Positions 21,337 through 29,648 of a stretch of 64,000 nucleotides of DNA are shown here, one piece after another. The stretch comes from Methylomicrobium sp. wino1. GTDB taxonomy: Bacteria; Pseudomonadota; Gammaproteobacteria; Methylococcales; Methylomonadaceae. The notes under the pieces were generated by a model, which saw only the letters and a program-made list of their open reading frames with translations, was not told where the DNA came from and made no database searches. The stretch's first letter is position 1, and each line of letters starts with the position of its first letter. The stretch is taken from the NCBI RefSeq assembly GCF_003932755.1, contig NZ_CP024202.1:744001-808000 (forward strand), in the 5' to 3' direction. The position numbers were made by a program, and so were the translations under genes.

Positions 21337-22374
21337 CTACCTGAACATGTCTTTGTTAACCGCTTTCAACATGGCGACTTTTGAAGCGACTAAGCCTTTT
21401 TCAACCAACTCTTTCAAATTCTGATCCAAGGTCTGCATGCCTTCCTTACGCCCGGTTTGTATCGCCGAATACATTTGTGCGACTTTCGCTTCGCGAATCA
21501 AATTTCTAATGGCCGCGGTCCCGACCATGATTTCATGCGCCGCGATACGTCCTCCACCGACTTTTTTTAGTAAGGTTTGCGAAATGACCGCTTGTAACGA
21601 TTCCGACAACATCGAGCGGATCATGTCTTTTTCGGCCGCAGGAAACACGTCGATAATGCGGTCTATCGTTTTCGCGGCCGATGTGGTGTGCAACGTGCCG
21701 AAAACCAAGTGACCGGTTTCTGCCGCAGTCAGTGCCAATCGTATCGTTTCCAAATCGCGCATTTCACCCACTAGGATCACATCGGGGTCTTCCCGCAATG
21801 CGGAACGCAACGCTTCGTTGAAACCTAGAGTATCGCGATGGACTTCTCGTTGGTTGATCAAGCATTTTTGGCTTTCATGTACAAACTCGATAGGATCCTC
21901 AACGGTTAAAATATGCGCATAATCATTGGTGTTGATATGGTTAACCATCGCCGCAAGGGTCGTTGATTTTCCCGATCCGGTAGGTCCTGTTACCAGTATT
22001 AAACCTCTCGGTTTGCGCGTGACTTCTTCGAAAAACTTTGGCGCATTGAGATCCTCTAAACTCAATACTTTCGAAGGAATCGTTCTGAATACCGCACCGG
22101 CACCGCGATCTTGATTGAACGCATTGACGCGAAACCTTGCAATACCCGGCAATGCAAAAGAAAAATCGGTTTCAAGAAACTCTTCGTAATCGCGGCGCTG
22201 TTTGTCGTTCATGATGTCGTAAATCAAGGCATGAACTTCTTTATGTTCCAAGGCCGGAATATTGATACGCCGGATATCTCCGTCCACTCGAATCATCGGC
22301 GGCAAGCCGGCCGACAAGTGTAAATCCGATGCATTGTTTTTAACGGAAAAAGTCAATAATTCAGCAATATCCAT
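21337..22374 (-). CDS. pilT: Type IV pilus retraction ATPase PilT
   Basis: 345 aa, typical PilT length. Walker A is VTGPTGSGKSTTLAA, the Asp box is LTVEDPIEFVH, Walker B-like is DVILVGEMRDLETI, the His box is HLVFGTLHTTSAAKTIDRI, and the C-terminal PilT signature AIRNLIRE is intact. It drives pilus retraction for twitching motility and DNA uptake. The divergent upstream neighbour yggS and downstream pilU follow the conserved gammaproteobacterial arrangement. Confidence 0.97.
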   Translation of the reverse strand: MDIAELLTFSVKNNASDLHLSAGLPPMIRVDGDIRRINIPALEHKEVHALIYDIMNDKQRRDYEEFLETDFSFALPGIARFRVNAFNQDRGAGAVFRTIPSKVLSLEDLNAPKFFEEVTRKPRGLILVTGPTGSGKSTTLAAMVNHINTNDYAHILTVEDPIEFVHESQKCLINQREVHRDTLGFNEALRSALREDPDVILVGEMRDLETIRLALTAAETGHLVFGTLHTTSAAKTIDRIIDVFPAAEKDMIRSMLSESLQAVISQTLLKKVGGGRIAAHEIMVGTAAIRNLIREAKVAQMYSAIQTGRKEGMQTLDQNLKELVEKGLVASKVAMLKAVNKDMFR

Positions 22375-22486
22375 ACGATTCTCAAGCGGCTAATTAATAT
22401 AGAAACAAGATTAACCTTAGCCTAAGTCTTTGCTTTTTGGAAGGGCTACTGTTTAATAGCGGTTTTTTATCATCTAAATTGTGCTT

Positions 22487-23170
22487 ATGTTCGCAATTGC
22501 TCAACAAATCGCATCCGTTCGCACCCAAATCAGACAAGCCGAGATCGACTTCGAACGCTTACCGGGAAGCGTTCGCTTACTTGCCGTCAGTAAAACCAAG
22601 CCTTCTTCGGACATTATCTTCGCCTATCTTTCCGGTCAACGCCATTTCGCGGAAAGCTATGTTCAAGAAGCACGATCCAAGCAACAAGAACTCGGGGCTT
22701 ACAACATCACCTGGCATTTTATCGGCCCTATTCAATCCAATAAGACCAAGCTCATTGCCCGCCATTTTGCTTGGGTTCATAGCGTCGACCGACTCAAAAT
22801 TGCCCAGCGGCTCAGCGAACAACGCCCCGCCCATTTATCGGCTTTGAATATTTGTTTGCAAGTCAACATCAGTCATGAAAGTAGCAAATCAGGCATTGCT
22901 CTTGACGAGCTTCCGGAATTAGTCGAAGCGGTAAAGACTCTTCCGAATCTCCGACTAAGAGGCGTTATGGCGGTACCTGCACCGCAAAGTGACTTTACTT
23001 TGCAACGACAGCCCTACCGACTGCTTTATCAAGCGATTTCCGAACTCAAACATCCCGAAATCGACACGTTTTCATTCGGAATGAGTGACGACTTAAACGC
23101 GGCGATTGCCGAAGGATCGACAATGGTCAGAATCGGCACATCCTTGTTCGGAACCCGGCAATATGCCTAA
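22487..23170 (+). CDS. yggS: PLP homeostasis protein YggS
   Basis: 227 aa from ATG 22487 (MFAIAQQIASVRTQI); a GTG two codons earlier is an alternative start. A single-domain alanine-racemase-type TIM barrel with the PLP lysine in LLAVSKTKPSSDI, the SVDRLKIAQRL segment and the C-terminal phosphate-binding FSFGMSDDLNAAIAEGSTMVRIG. It binds PLP and affects vitamin B6 and amino-acid balance; it is not an enzyme with a known substrate. Divergent from pilT. In many relatives proC and yggT follow it, but here they lie 13 kb away. Confidence 0.96.
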   Translation: MFAIAQQIASVRTQIRQAEIDFERLPGSVRLLAVSKTKPSSDIIFAYLSGQRHFAESYVQEARSKQQELGAYNITWHFIGPIQSNKTKLIARHFAWVHSVDRLKIAQRLSEQRPAHLSALNICLQVNISHESSKSGIALDELPELVEAVKTLPNLRLRGVMAVPAPQSDFTLQRQPYRLLYQAISELKHPEIDTFSFGMSDDLNAAIAEGSTMVRIGTSLFGTRQYA

Positions 23171-23189
23171 TTCACCCCCTTGTAAGGCA

Positions 23190-23453
23190 TCAGTCTTTTT
23201 TTTTAACAATAGCCAAGCCCTGGTCTTTTAACTGTTGCGCGGCTTCGATAATATCCTTGCGATGTTTGTTGATGTATAACCCGCTACCGATACCCATCGC
23301 CATCAAAAGCACAGGGTGCTTCGCGAGCTTGAGAATGATTTCCGCACCAATCTTAGAGCCGACCGAAAGTATGCCCAACTTGATCAACGGGTGCATACTC
23401 TTGCCCTCCTGCTCTAGGTTGTCAGGCTCACTGTTTGACTCCTGTTCGCTCAT
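23190..23453 (-). CDS. Small hypothetical membrane protein
   Basis: 87 aa. The N-terminal ~18 residues are acidic (SEQESNSEPDNLEQEG). A hydrophobic stretch (~22-62, LIKLGILSVGSKIGAEIILK then HPVLLMAMGIGSGLYI) forms one or two membrane helices, and a basic, helical C-terminus (NKHRKDIIEAAQQLKDQG...KKKD) follows. I recognise no family. It is convergent with yggS. The gap upstream (23454-23650) carries a solo family B end. Confidence 0.5.
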   Translation of the reverse strand: MSEQESNSEPDNLEQEGKSMHPLIKLGILSVGSKIGAEIILKLAKHPVLLMAMGIGSGLYINKHRKDIIEAAQQLKDQGLAIVKKKD

Positions 23454-23497
23454 TTAGAATTTTCCTATTATTTTGAATTGAGATATTCATTACGAAG

Positions 23498-23528
23498 CAT
23501 ACCTTTCGCACTTCAAACTTCGGCATCA
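23498..23528 (-). repeat. Solo family B terminus
   Basis: On the minus strand this reads TGCCGAAGTTTGAAGTGCGA followed by AAGGTATGC, nearly identical to the conserved right end of family B elements at 9174-9201 and 55324-55352. The rest of the element is not recognisable here. Confidence 0.55.
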
Positions 23529-23662
23529 TGTTCTCTCCCATCATCGAAAAGGGTTTTAAAAACCACATTTTGGAATGTGCGGAAGATCTATACTTCGCCT
23601 GTATACGGCAGAATATTAGCAAGTCCACCCCAAAAATCCCAAATTAAAAGTTGATTTTATTA

Positions 23663-23691
23663 TTGACTATTGAGACAACCGGTCGTATCAT
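23663..23691 (+). promoter_or_regulatory. Promoter of tetR gene with candidate TetR operator in the spacer
   Basis: TTGACT (23663-23668), 17 nt, then TATCAT (23686-23691) form a good sigma-70 promoter. The spacer contains GACAACCGGTCG (23674-23685) around an ACCGGT palindrome, well placed for autorepression. The -10 ends only 7 nt before the ATG, so the transcript would be nearly leaderless. Confidence 0.5.
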
Positions 23692-23698
23692 CTCTCAC

Positions 23699-24295
23699 AT
23701 GATTGAAATATCGCAAAAAAAAATCAACCGAGACAACTTACTCACACAAGGCGTCAAGCTATTGATGGAGCAGGGTTATCATGGTACCGGACTTAAAGAA
23801 ATTTTGGATGCCGTCAAAATACCGAAAGGTTCGTTTTATAACTATTTCGGCAGTAAAGAAAATTTCGGCGCGGAAGTCATCCAACACTATATCGAACCCT
23901 TCATTAAACAACTTGATACTTATTTGGAACATTCGAACGGCGATGCCCTATCTGCGTTAACGCGCTATTACCGCGATTTGATTGCCGAAACTGAAAAACA
24001 AAACTTCAAAGGCGGCTGCCTGCTCGGCAATCTGATGGGCGAAATCGGCGATACTAGCGAAATCTGCCAAAAGGCATTGCAATCCGCGGTGACTCGTTAT
24101 CGCAACATCATGCGTTCGGCACTTGCCCAAGCGCAGCACCAAGGAACCGTTCGATCCGATTTAACGGCCGAGGAAATGGCCGACTTATTACTAAACACCT
24201 GGCAAGGCGCGCTACTTCGAATGAAAATCGAGCAGTCCTCGGAACCCTTAAAGCAATGCTGCCGGAATTTACTGGAGGGCTATTTCAAAGCCTGA
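23699..24295 (+). CDS. TetR/AcrR family transcriptional regulator
   Basis: 198 aa from ATG 23699 (MIEISQKKINRDNLLTQGV). The N-terminal helix-turn-helix is clear: LLMEQGYHGTGLKEILDAVKIPKGSFYNYF (~18-47), the form seen in AcuR/NemR-like repressors. The C-terminal ligand domain contains the FKGGCLLGNLMGE segment with a Cys that is conserved in electrophile-sensing NemR-type subfamilies. It heads a co-directional cassette with DUF4242, SBP56 and SCO/MauG genes, so it probably controls methanethiol oxidation in response to a sulfur or electrophilic metabolite. The ligand is inference. Confidence 0.88.
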   Translation: MIEISQKKINRDNLLTQGVKLLMEQGYHGTGLKEILDAVKIPKGSFYNYFGSKENFGAEVIQHYIEPFIKQLDTYLEHSNGDALSALTRYYRDLIAETEKQNFKGGCLLGNLMGEIGDTSEICQKALQSAVTRYRNIMRSALAQAQHQGTVRSDLTAEEMADLLLNTWQGALLRMKIEQSSEPLKQCCRNLLEGYFKA

Positions 24296-24315
24296 TTTTT
24301 TTCAACCTCTACAGA

Positions 24316-24326
24316 GACGACCAGTC
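24316..24326. promoter_or_regulatory. Second candidate TetR operator
   Basis: GACGACCAGTC lies between tetR and the DUF4242 gene. It resembles, in inverted orientation, the site inside the tetR promoter (shared GANACGACCRGT). It is 24 nt upstream of the DUF4242 ATG. I see no convincing -35/-10 pair here. Confidence 0.35.
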
Positions 24327-24349
24327 ATTTTTTTAATTGGAGAAAAAAC

Positions 24350-24625
24350 ATGCCTAAATTCATTATCGAACGAGAAATCCCCAACGCCGGATCGTTGACA
24401 AGCGAAGACCTTCAAGGTATTGCTCAAAAGTCATGTTCCATCCTTCAGGATATGGGGCCGAAAATTCAATGGCTTGAGAGCTATGTAACCGATAATAAAG
24501 TCTATTGTGTTTATATCGCACCGGACGAAACGGCTATTCGGGAACACGCCCAACAAGGATCATTTCCTGCCAATCGTATCAGCCGAATCAAGACGATTAT
24601 CGATCCGACCACTGCCGAAACATAA
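24350..24625 (+). CDS. DUF4242 domain protein
   Basis: 91 aa, a single ferredoxin-like DUF4242 domain (PKFIIEREIPNAGSLTSEDL... IQWLESYVTDNKVYCVYIAPDETAIREHAQ). The ATG is preceded by a good Shine-Dalgarno sequence (TTGGAG, 8 nt). Some members of this family bind nickel, and others are encoded beside oxidoreductases; no enzymatic role is established. It lies between the TetR gene and the SBP56 gene in the same direction, so a metal or small-molecule accessory role in the cassette is possible. Confidence 0.8.
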   Translation: MPKFIIEREIPNAGSLTSEDLQGIAQKSCSILQDMGPKIQWLESYVTDNKVYCVYIAPDETAIREHAQQGSFPANRISRIKTIIDPTTAET

Positions 24626-24725
24626 GTGTATTACCGATCTCAAAAAACCCATCGACCAAAGGAGGTAATCAGTCCATCTCACGACAACTCATTATTACTC
24701 AGATAATTACAAGAGAGTGCATACT

Positions 24726-26108
24726 ATGAAATCACAAAGCAAGAACCGAAACCTTCTTGGCAAACTAACTCAATCCGCCCTGTTTGCCGCTTCAACAATC
24801 ATGATCAGCAGCCTTAGCATACACTCTGTTCAAGCTGATGAAACCTGCATGTCCCCGTATATGGCCAAGATCGTCGGACAGGAGGACTTCGTTTATGTCT
24901 GGACGCTCGGCATGGAAGGTGTCGGTGATGAGCAAGATAAACTCGTCACCGTCGATGTAAATCCTAAATCCAAGAACTACGGCAAAGTCGTCAACTCACT
25001 GTCGGTCGGCGGCCGGAATGAAGCGCATCATTCCGGCTTTACCGATGATCGGCAGTACTTGTGGGCTGGCGGCCTCGACACCAATAAGGTTTTTATTTTC
25101 GACGTTCACAGCGACCCGGCTAAACCCAAATTAACGAAGATCATCAGCGATTTTGTCGCGAAAAGCGGTGGTGTGGTCGGCCCGCATACGACCTACGCCC
25201 TCCCCGGCAGAATGATCATCACCGGCCTCTCTAATAATAAAGACCATGGCGGCAGAACGGCATTGGTCGAATACACGAATGAAGGCGATTATATCGCCAC
25301 TCATTGGCATCCAACCGACAGCGACTTACGCGGCGCAATCAAAACCGGAAACTACGCCGATGGTTACGGTTACGATGTTCGAGTACTGCCAAGGCGCAAT
25401 TTAATGCTAACATCGTCTTTCACCGGTTGGTCCAATTACATGATGGATTTCGGCAAAATGCTGAATGACCCTGAGGCGATGAAACGCTTCGGCAATACCG
25501 TTGTGCAATGGGACCTGCATGCGCGCAAACCGAAAAAAGTCTTCGACGTTCCCGGTGCGCCGTTGGAACTTCGCTGCGCATGGGGCGCCAATAATAACTA
25601 CTGCTTTACCAGCACGGCACTAACATCGAAAATCTGGTTGATTTACGAAGACCAAGCAGGCGAATGGCAAGCGAAAGCGGTAGCCGATATCGGTGATCCT
25701 TCAAAAATCCCGCTGCCGGTCGACATTTCTATTTCGAGCGACGACCGAATGTTGTGGGTCAATACCTTCATGGACGGCAAGACGCGCGGCTTCGATATCA
25801 GCGATCCGTTCAATCCGAAACAAGTCTACGAACAAAAAATCGGCGCCCAAGTCAACATGGTGTCATCAAGTTGGGATGGTAAACGACTCTACTACACGAC
25901 TTCTCTGTTGGCCAACTGGGATAAAAAGGGTGACGATAACGAGCAGTTCTTCAAGCTTTATCATTGGGATGGAAAACAACTTAAAGAACAGTTCTCGATC
26001 GATTTCATCAAAGAAAAGTTAGGCCGCGCGCATCAAATGCGGTTCGGTGCATATTCTCTTTATAGCAGCAACAGCCAGCAGCCCGACCTGCTCACAAAAT
26101 ATCAATAG
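24726..26108 (+). CDS. mtoX: Selenium-binding protein SBP56 family, probable methanethiol oxidase
   Basis: 460 aa from ATG 24726, with an RBS-like GAGAG upstream; a GTG three codons earlier is a less likely start. A long signal peptide (~1-39, ending SIHSVQADE) sends it to the periplasm. The beta-propeller SBP56 domain follows, with the conserved C-terminus HQMRFGAYSLYSS and the family segments RNEAHHSGFTDDRQYLWAGGLD and GPHTTYALPGRMIITGLSN. Bacterial SBP56 was shown to be a copper-dependent methanethiol oxidase (to formaldehyde, H2S and H2O2), with SCO and MauG maturation genes beside it; exactly these follow here. That neighbourhood makes MtoX the best call. Confidence 0.9.
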   Translation: MKSQSKNRNLLGKLTQSALFAASTIMISSLSIHSVQADETCMSPYMAKIVGQEDFVYVWTLGMEGVGDEQDKLVTVDVNPKSKNYGKVVNSLSVGGRNEAHHSGFTDDRQYLWAGGLDTNKVFIFDVHSDPAKPKLTKIISDFVAKSGGVVGPHTTYALPGRMIITGLSNNKDHGGRTALVEYTNEGDYIATHWHPTDSDLRGAIKTGNYADGYGYDVRVLPRRNLMLTSSFTGWSNYMMDFGKMLNDPEAMKRFGNTVVQWDLHARKPKKVFDVPGAPLELRCAWGANNNYCFTSTALTSKIWLIYEDQAGEWQAKAVADIGDPSKIPLPVDISISSDDRMLWVNTFMDGKTRGFDISDPFNPKQVYEQKIGAQVNMVSSSWDGKRLYYTTSLLANWDKKGDDNEQFFKLYHWDGKQLKEQFSIDFIKEKLGRAHQMRFGAYSLYSSNSQQPDLLTKYQ

Positions 26109-26164
26109 CCCCAATGAGCGGCTTCGGCCGCTCTCTGTTCCCATCGATTCGCCGGAGCGACGTC

Positions 26165-28048
26165 ATGAAACATTTGTTTACCATCGTCATTTTGCTGTCG
26201 AGCGTAGCGGTCTTTTCGGTCAAGGCCGACAACGAAACGCTTGCGCCAGGTTACGGCGCGCTGCAATACGAACTCCCGGCCGTCGGCAGCTATCTGTTAC
26301 CGGCGCTCGGAAAGGCCGCAGACGGTAAAATTCTCGACGAACAAGGCCAAACTATTAACTTGCATCAACTGATGGGCGATAAGATCGTGCTACTCAGTTT
26401 TATTTATTCGACGTGCAGCGACGTCAACGGCTGTCCTTTAGCAACCGGTGTATTTCATAAAATCAAAAACCGCCTAAAAAAAGAACCCGAACTAGCCAAG
26501 CAACTGCGTTTATTGACGTTAAGCTTCAACCCGGAACAAGACACGCCAGACAAAATGAAACAGTATGGCGAGCACCTGCAGGATGAAAATATCGAGTGGC
26601 GCTTTCTAACGACGGCTTCGGAAACCGAGCTGCGGCCGATTCTCGATAATTATCGGCAAAGCATCCAGAAAGTCTACGACGAAAACGGACGTTTCACGGG
26701 CACTTTTTCGCATATTTTGCGCGTCTATTTGATCGACCGAAACAAAAAAATCCGCAATATCTATAGTGTTTCGTTCTTGCATACCGACACTTTGATCAAC
26801 GATGTGAAGACCTTACTGCAACCGGTAGTCGTCGCCACTGGCAAAAAGTCGAAACAAGTCGCCAAACGCTTTCGACCCGGCGACGATAAATCGAATTACG
26901 AAAGCGACGATTATAGGACGAATAGCATCGCACTGGCCGACCGAACCGGCCAAGCTGCCGATTTGATGAAAACGGTCTACCACCCTCCGAAAGGCCTGCC
27001 GCCGGTGCCCGTTCCTGCTAACAACCCGGTCACGCCGGAAAAAGTAGAGCTAGGAAGAAAGCTGTTCTACGACCGCAGGCTGTCACTCAACAATACCTTT
27101 TCATGTGCGATGTGCCATATTCCCGAACAAGGCTTTACCAGCAACGAGATGAAAACCGCGGTCGGCATCGAGGGCCGAACCGTCAAACGCAACAGCCCTA
27201 CGCTATACAATGTCGCTTATTACATGAGCCTGTTTCACGACGGCCGCGAAAACAGCCTCGAACATCAAGTTTGGGGGCCATTATTGGCGCACAACGAAAT
27301 GGCCAATCCTTCGATCGGCAATGTGCTCGAAAAATTAAAGAATGAGGCCGAATACATCGCTCTTTTCAAGAAGGCATTCGACAACGAACCAACAATGGAA
27401 ACCGTCGGTATGGCGATAGCGAGTTACGAACGCACGCTAAACTCCGGGAACTCAGCATTCGACCGATGGTATTACGGAAATGAAAAACAAGCATTGAACG
27501 CATCCGCTCAACGCGGGTTCAAACTTTTCACCGGCAAAGCTCAATGTTCGGCTTGCCACACTGTCGACAAGGAAACTGCGCTCTTTACCGACAATGCGTT
27601 TCATAACACCGGCATCGGCTACCATGAAGCGATGAGCGGCGATGCCAAAACTCAGCGCGTACAAGTCGCCCCCGGCGTCTTTGTTGATATCGATTCGCAA
27701 TTAATCGATTCGGTCTCGGAAACCAAAAGCAACGATCTCGGTCGTTATGAAGTCACGCAAAACCCAAACGACCGATGGCGTTATAAAACCACATCATTGC
27801 GTAATGTCGCGCTGACCGCGCCATACATGCACAATGGCTCGATTTCGACACTAAAGAAAGTCGTCGAATCCTATAACCAAGGCGGCATTACCAATGAAAA
27901 CTTAGACCCGTTGATCAAGCCTTTGAATTTAAATAAGGCTGAAATAGACGATTTGACTGCTTTTTTGGAGTCTTTGACCGGTGACAATATCAACGACTTG
28001 GTTGCCGATGCATTTGCGGCGCCGGTGGGCGATCATCAAGAAAACTGA
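26165..28048 (+). CDS. Fused SCO1/SenC copper chaperone and di-heme MauG/cytochrome c peroxidase-like protein
   Basis: 627 aa from ATG 26165 (MKHLFTIVILLSS..., signal peptide ~1-21). Residues ~45-205 are a SCO thioredoxin-like domain, but the copper-binding cysteines are spaced CX5C (STCSDVNGCPLA) instead of the usual CX3C; the third ligand His is in TGTFSHILRVYLID. Residues ~275-605 are a di-heme peroxidase domain with CAMCH and CSACH heme motifs, the NSPTLYNVAYY segment and the axial-ligand region APYMHNGS. In characterised mtoX loci SCO1 and mauG are separate genes; here they form one polypeptide. Likely role: Cu loading and post-translational oxidation of MtoX in the periplasm. Confidence 0.88.
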   Translation: MKHLFTIVILLSSVAVFSVKADNETLAPGYGALQYELPAVGSYLLPALGKAADGKILDEQGQTINLHQLMGDKIVLLSFIYSTCSDVNGCPLATGVFHKIKNRLKKEPELAKQLRLLTLSFNPEQDTPDKMKQYGEHLQDENIEWRFLTTASETELRPILDNYRQSIQKVYDENGRFTGTFSHILRVYLIDRNKKIRNIYSVSFLHTDTLINDVKTLLQPVVVATGKKSKQVAKRFRPGDDKSNYESDDYRTNSIALADRTGQAADLMKTVYHPPKGLPPVPVPANNPVTPEKVELGRKLFYDRRLSLNNTFSCAMCHIPEQGFTSNEMKTAVGIEGRTVKRNSPTLYNVAYYMSLFHDGRENSLEHQVWGPLLAHNEMANPSIGNVLEKLKNEAEYIALFKKAFDNEPTMETVGMAIASYERTLNSGNSAFDRWYYGNEKQALNASAQRGFKLFTGKAQCSACHTVDKETALFTDNAFHNTGIGYHEAMSGDAKTQRVQVAPGVFVDIDSQLIDSVSETKSNDLGRYEVTQNPNDRWRYKTTSLRNVALTAPYMHNGSISTLKKVVESYNQGGITNENLDPLIKPLNLNKAEIDDLTAFLESLTGDNINDLVADAFAAPVGDHQEN

Positions 28049-28064
28049 TTACAAATGCGATCCT

Positions 28065-28661
28065 TTACAGCATCGCCATCAATGATGAGATCATTTGAAA
28101 ATAAACGTCCAATAATCCGGCTAGCGCATTTTGATAAACGGCTTCCAGGGTTTCAGTCGGTTGTTCAAGCATTAAATCGAGCAACTCCAGAATCGCCGAA
28201 TAAACGCTCGCAAAATAGACGTCCGCAACATCAAGCGCTTGATTCGTATAATTCGTTACCGGTTCGAGCAATGCCGCGACCGTTGCTTGAGGATGATTGT
28301 AAAATGCTTGCCAAAATTCGCCGGCTTGCCGACCTAATTGCGTCGTTTCGACTATTGTCTGTTCATACATAGACTCGACTTTCGGAAAATAAACCTCGTT
28401 AACCTGAGCATAAATCTGCGCACCGTAATCAATAGCTTGAGCATACCATTGCGAGCCTGTCTCGACCGGATGCGCATAAAATTGCTTCGCGGCAAAAGCC
28501 ACATCAGCGTGCCAATCGAGCAAAACCGTTTTAATTTGTCGATACAGCTCGTTTACTTGCAGGCTCAGACTACTGTAAAGCTCCCGCGTCGGCAAAAACA
28601 CTTTGTGTTCGAGGTCTAGCGGCTTGAGATCGAAAAAATCTGGATCTTTGAAAATTGACAT
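28065..28661 (-). CDS. Hypothetical acidic helical protein, phasin-like
   Basis: 198 aa, no signal peptide, no strong membrane segment. The composition is helical and rich in Tyr, Ala, Gln, Glu and Leu, with amphipathic stretches (SLQVNELYRQIKTVLLDWHA; AVYQNALAGLLDVYFQMISS) and a loose recurring pattern of aromatic-Ala-Gln-Val motifs (WYAQAIDYGAQIYAQVNEVY). This resembles phasin-type or other granule/lipid-associated proteins, but I recognise no signature. It is convergent with the SCO/MauG gene (16 nt gap). A terminator-like hairpin sits only 30 nt upstream of its ATG. Confidence 0.55.
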   Translation of the reverse strand: MSIFKDPDFFDLKPLDLEHKVFLPTRELYSSLSLQVNELYRQIKTVLLDWHADVAFAAKQFYAHPVETGSQWYAQAIDYGAQIYAQVNEVYFPKVESMYEQTIVETTQLGRQAGEFWQAFYNHPQATVAALLEPVTNYTNQALDVADVYFASVYSAILELLDLMLEQPTETLEAVYQNALAGLLDVYFQMISSLMAML

Positions 28662-28690
28662 AACTTACCTTTTTTAAAACCGGGATGTCG

Positions 28691-28718
28691 AAAAAAAGAT
28701 GCGGCCGGGAGGCCGCAT
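28691..28718 (-). terminator. Terminator-like hairpin upstream of the phasin-like gene
   Basis: On the minus strand, ATGCGGCC-TCCC-GGCCGCAT (8-bp perfect stem, 28699-28718) is followed by CTTTTTTT. It could end the lipid-transporter operon read-through, end a small RNA, or act as an attenuator in the leader of the gene starting at 28661. Confidence 0.7.
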
Positions 28719-29099
28719 TAAAGAGGAAGGATTCAACTCTAGTCTCGTGAAGAGTGCATACAAGAGTCGGAGTAAAGTGTATCCACTAAAGGCGACCAGG
28801 AAAATGTGGCATTTTGCCGCGCGACAATTGGCCGCTAACCTTGGCCTCTATTTTGCACCGTACAATTAGTTTGGGTTTCAGACAAGTCCTCTGAACATAA
28901 ATGAAATCGCATGATCAGCCGCGTTCAGCAACTAATTGACACTCATTCATGTATTAAATAACTGTGTTATTTGACTAAGATTAGGTGAAATGGCTGATTA
29001 TCCACAAAGAAAAGAAATTCTTCGATATCAACTTACGCACTTCCAATTTCGACTTTACTTGTCCGTTAAGGTGCAGGAAGGTTGGTTACCCAGGATGGA
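28719..29099. other. Gene-free interval
   Basis: 381 bp between the transporter lipoprotein gene and the terminator-like hairpin. No reading frame or recognisable repeat. Because a terminator closes it on the minus strand, it might contain a small RNA or a long 5' leader; the sequence alone does not show which. Confidence 0.4.
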
Positions 29100-29648
29100 T
29101 TAACGCAATGAATTAAGCCAAGTAGTCATTTCAATAACAGCTTTCCCAGTCACGTCGGCAAAACTATTGACCGCACCCAATGCATTTGCCGATATATTGA
29201 CCTGTTCAAATTGAAACGCTTTTCGAGCTATTGGCGCATTTTCGTTCGCCTTATACACTTCAACTTCAAATGCCACGACTGAACGCGCTTGCTGTGGAGT
29301 GTCGAAACGTTGTTCAAAATCCAATAAACGCACTTTTACAGTTAATGGCTCGCTGACTGGAATTGCTGCGAAGTGCTTGGCCAATAAAGCGGCCGGTTGC
29401 GCGATCCATCGGTCTAGGTTATAAAATCTTACAATGGTGGGGGTTAAATAAAGCTGCCTATAGTGAATTCTCGTATCCCTTAACCACTCCGGAGCTGTTA
29501 CTTCGACATGTAATGGGGCCTGCTTACCATTACGCTGAACAATAAGCCCAAGGTCATGCAAAGCCGCTCCATCGGGCCTAGTCTTATATCCGCAGCCACT
29601 TATCAGCATCAGCATGATTAAACACAAACTAATCAGTGATACGTTCAC
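29100..29648 (-). CDS. ABC-type lipid transport auxiliary lipoprotein (PqiC/YmbA-like)
   Basis: 182 aa. A lipoprotein signal peptide with lipobox LISGC (Cys ~19) anchors it, probably in the outer membrane. The remainder matches the ABC_trans_aux/PqiC fold: VQRNGKQAPLHVEVTAPEWLRDTRIHYR followed by the RWIAQPAALL segment. It is the last gene of a four-gene operon and overlaps the MCE gene by 1 nt. In PqiABC/MCE systems the lipoprotein contacts the periplasmic MCE tunnel at the outer membrane. Confidence 0.82.
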   Translation of the reverse strand: MNVSLISLCLIMLMLISGCGYKTRPDGAALHDLGLIVQRNGKQAPLHVEVTAPEWLRDTRIHYRQLYLTPTIVRFYNLDRWIAQPAALLAKHFAAIPVSEPLTVKVRLLDFEQRFDTPQQARSVVAFEVEVYKANENAPIARKAFQFEQVNISANALGAVNSFADVTGKAVIEMTTWLNSLR

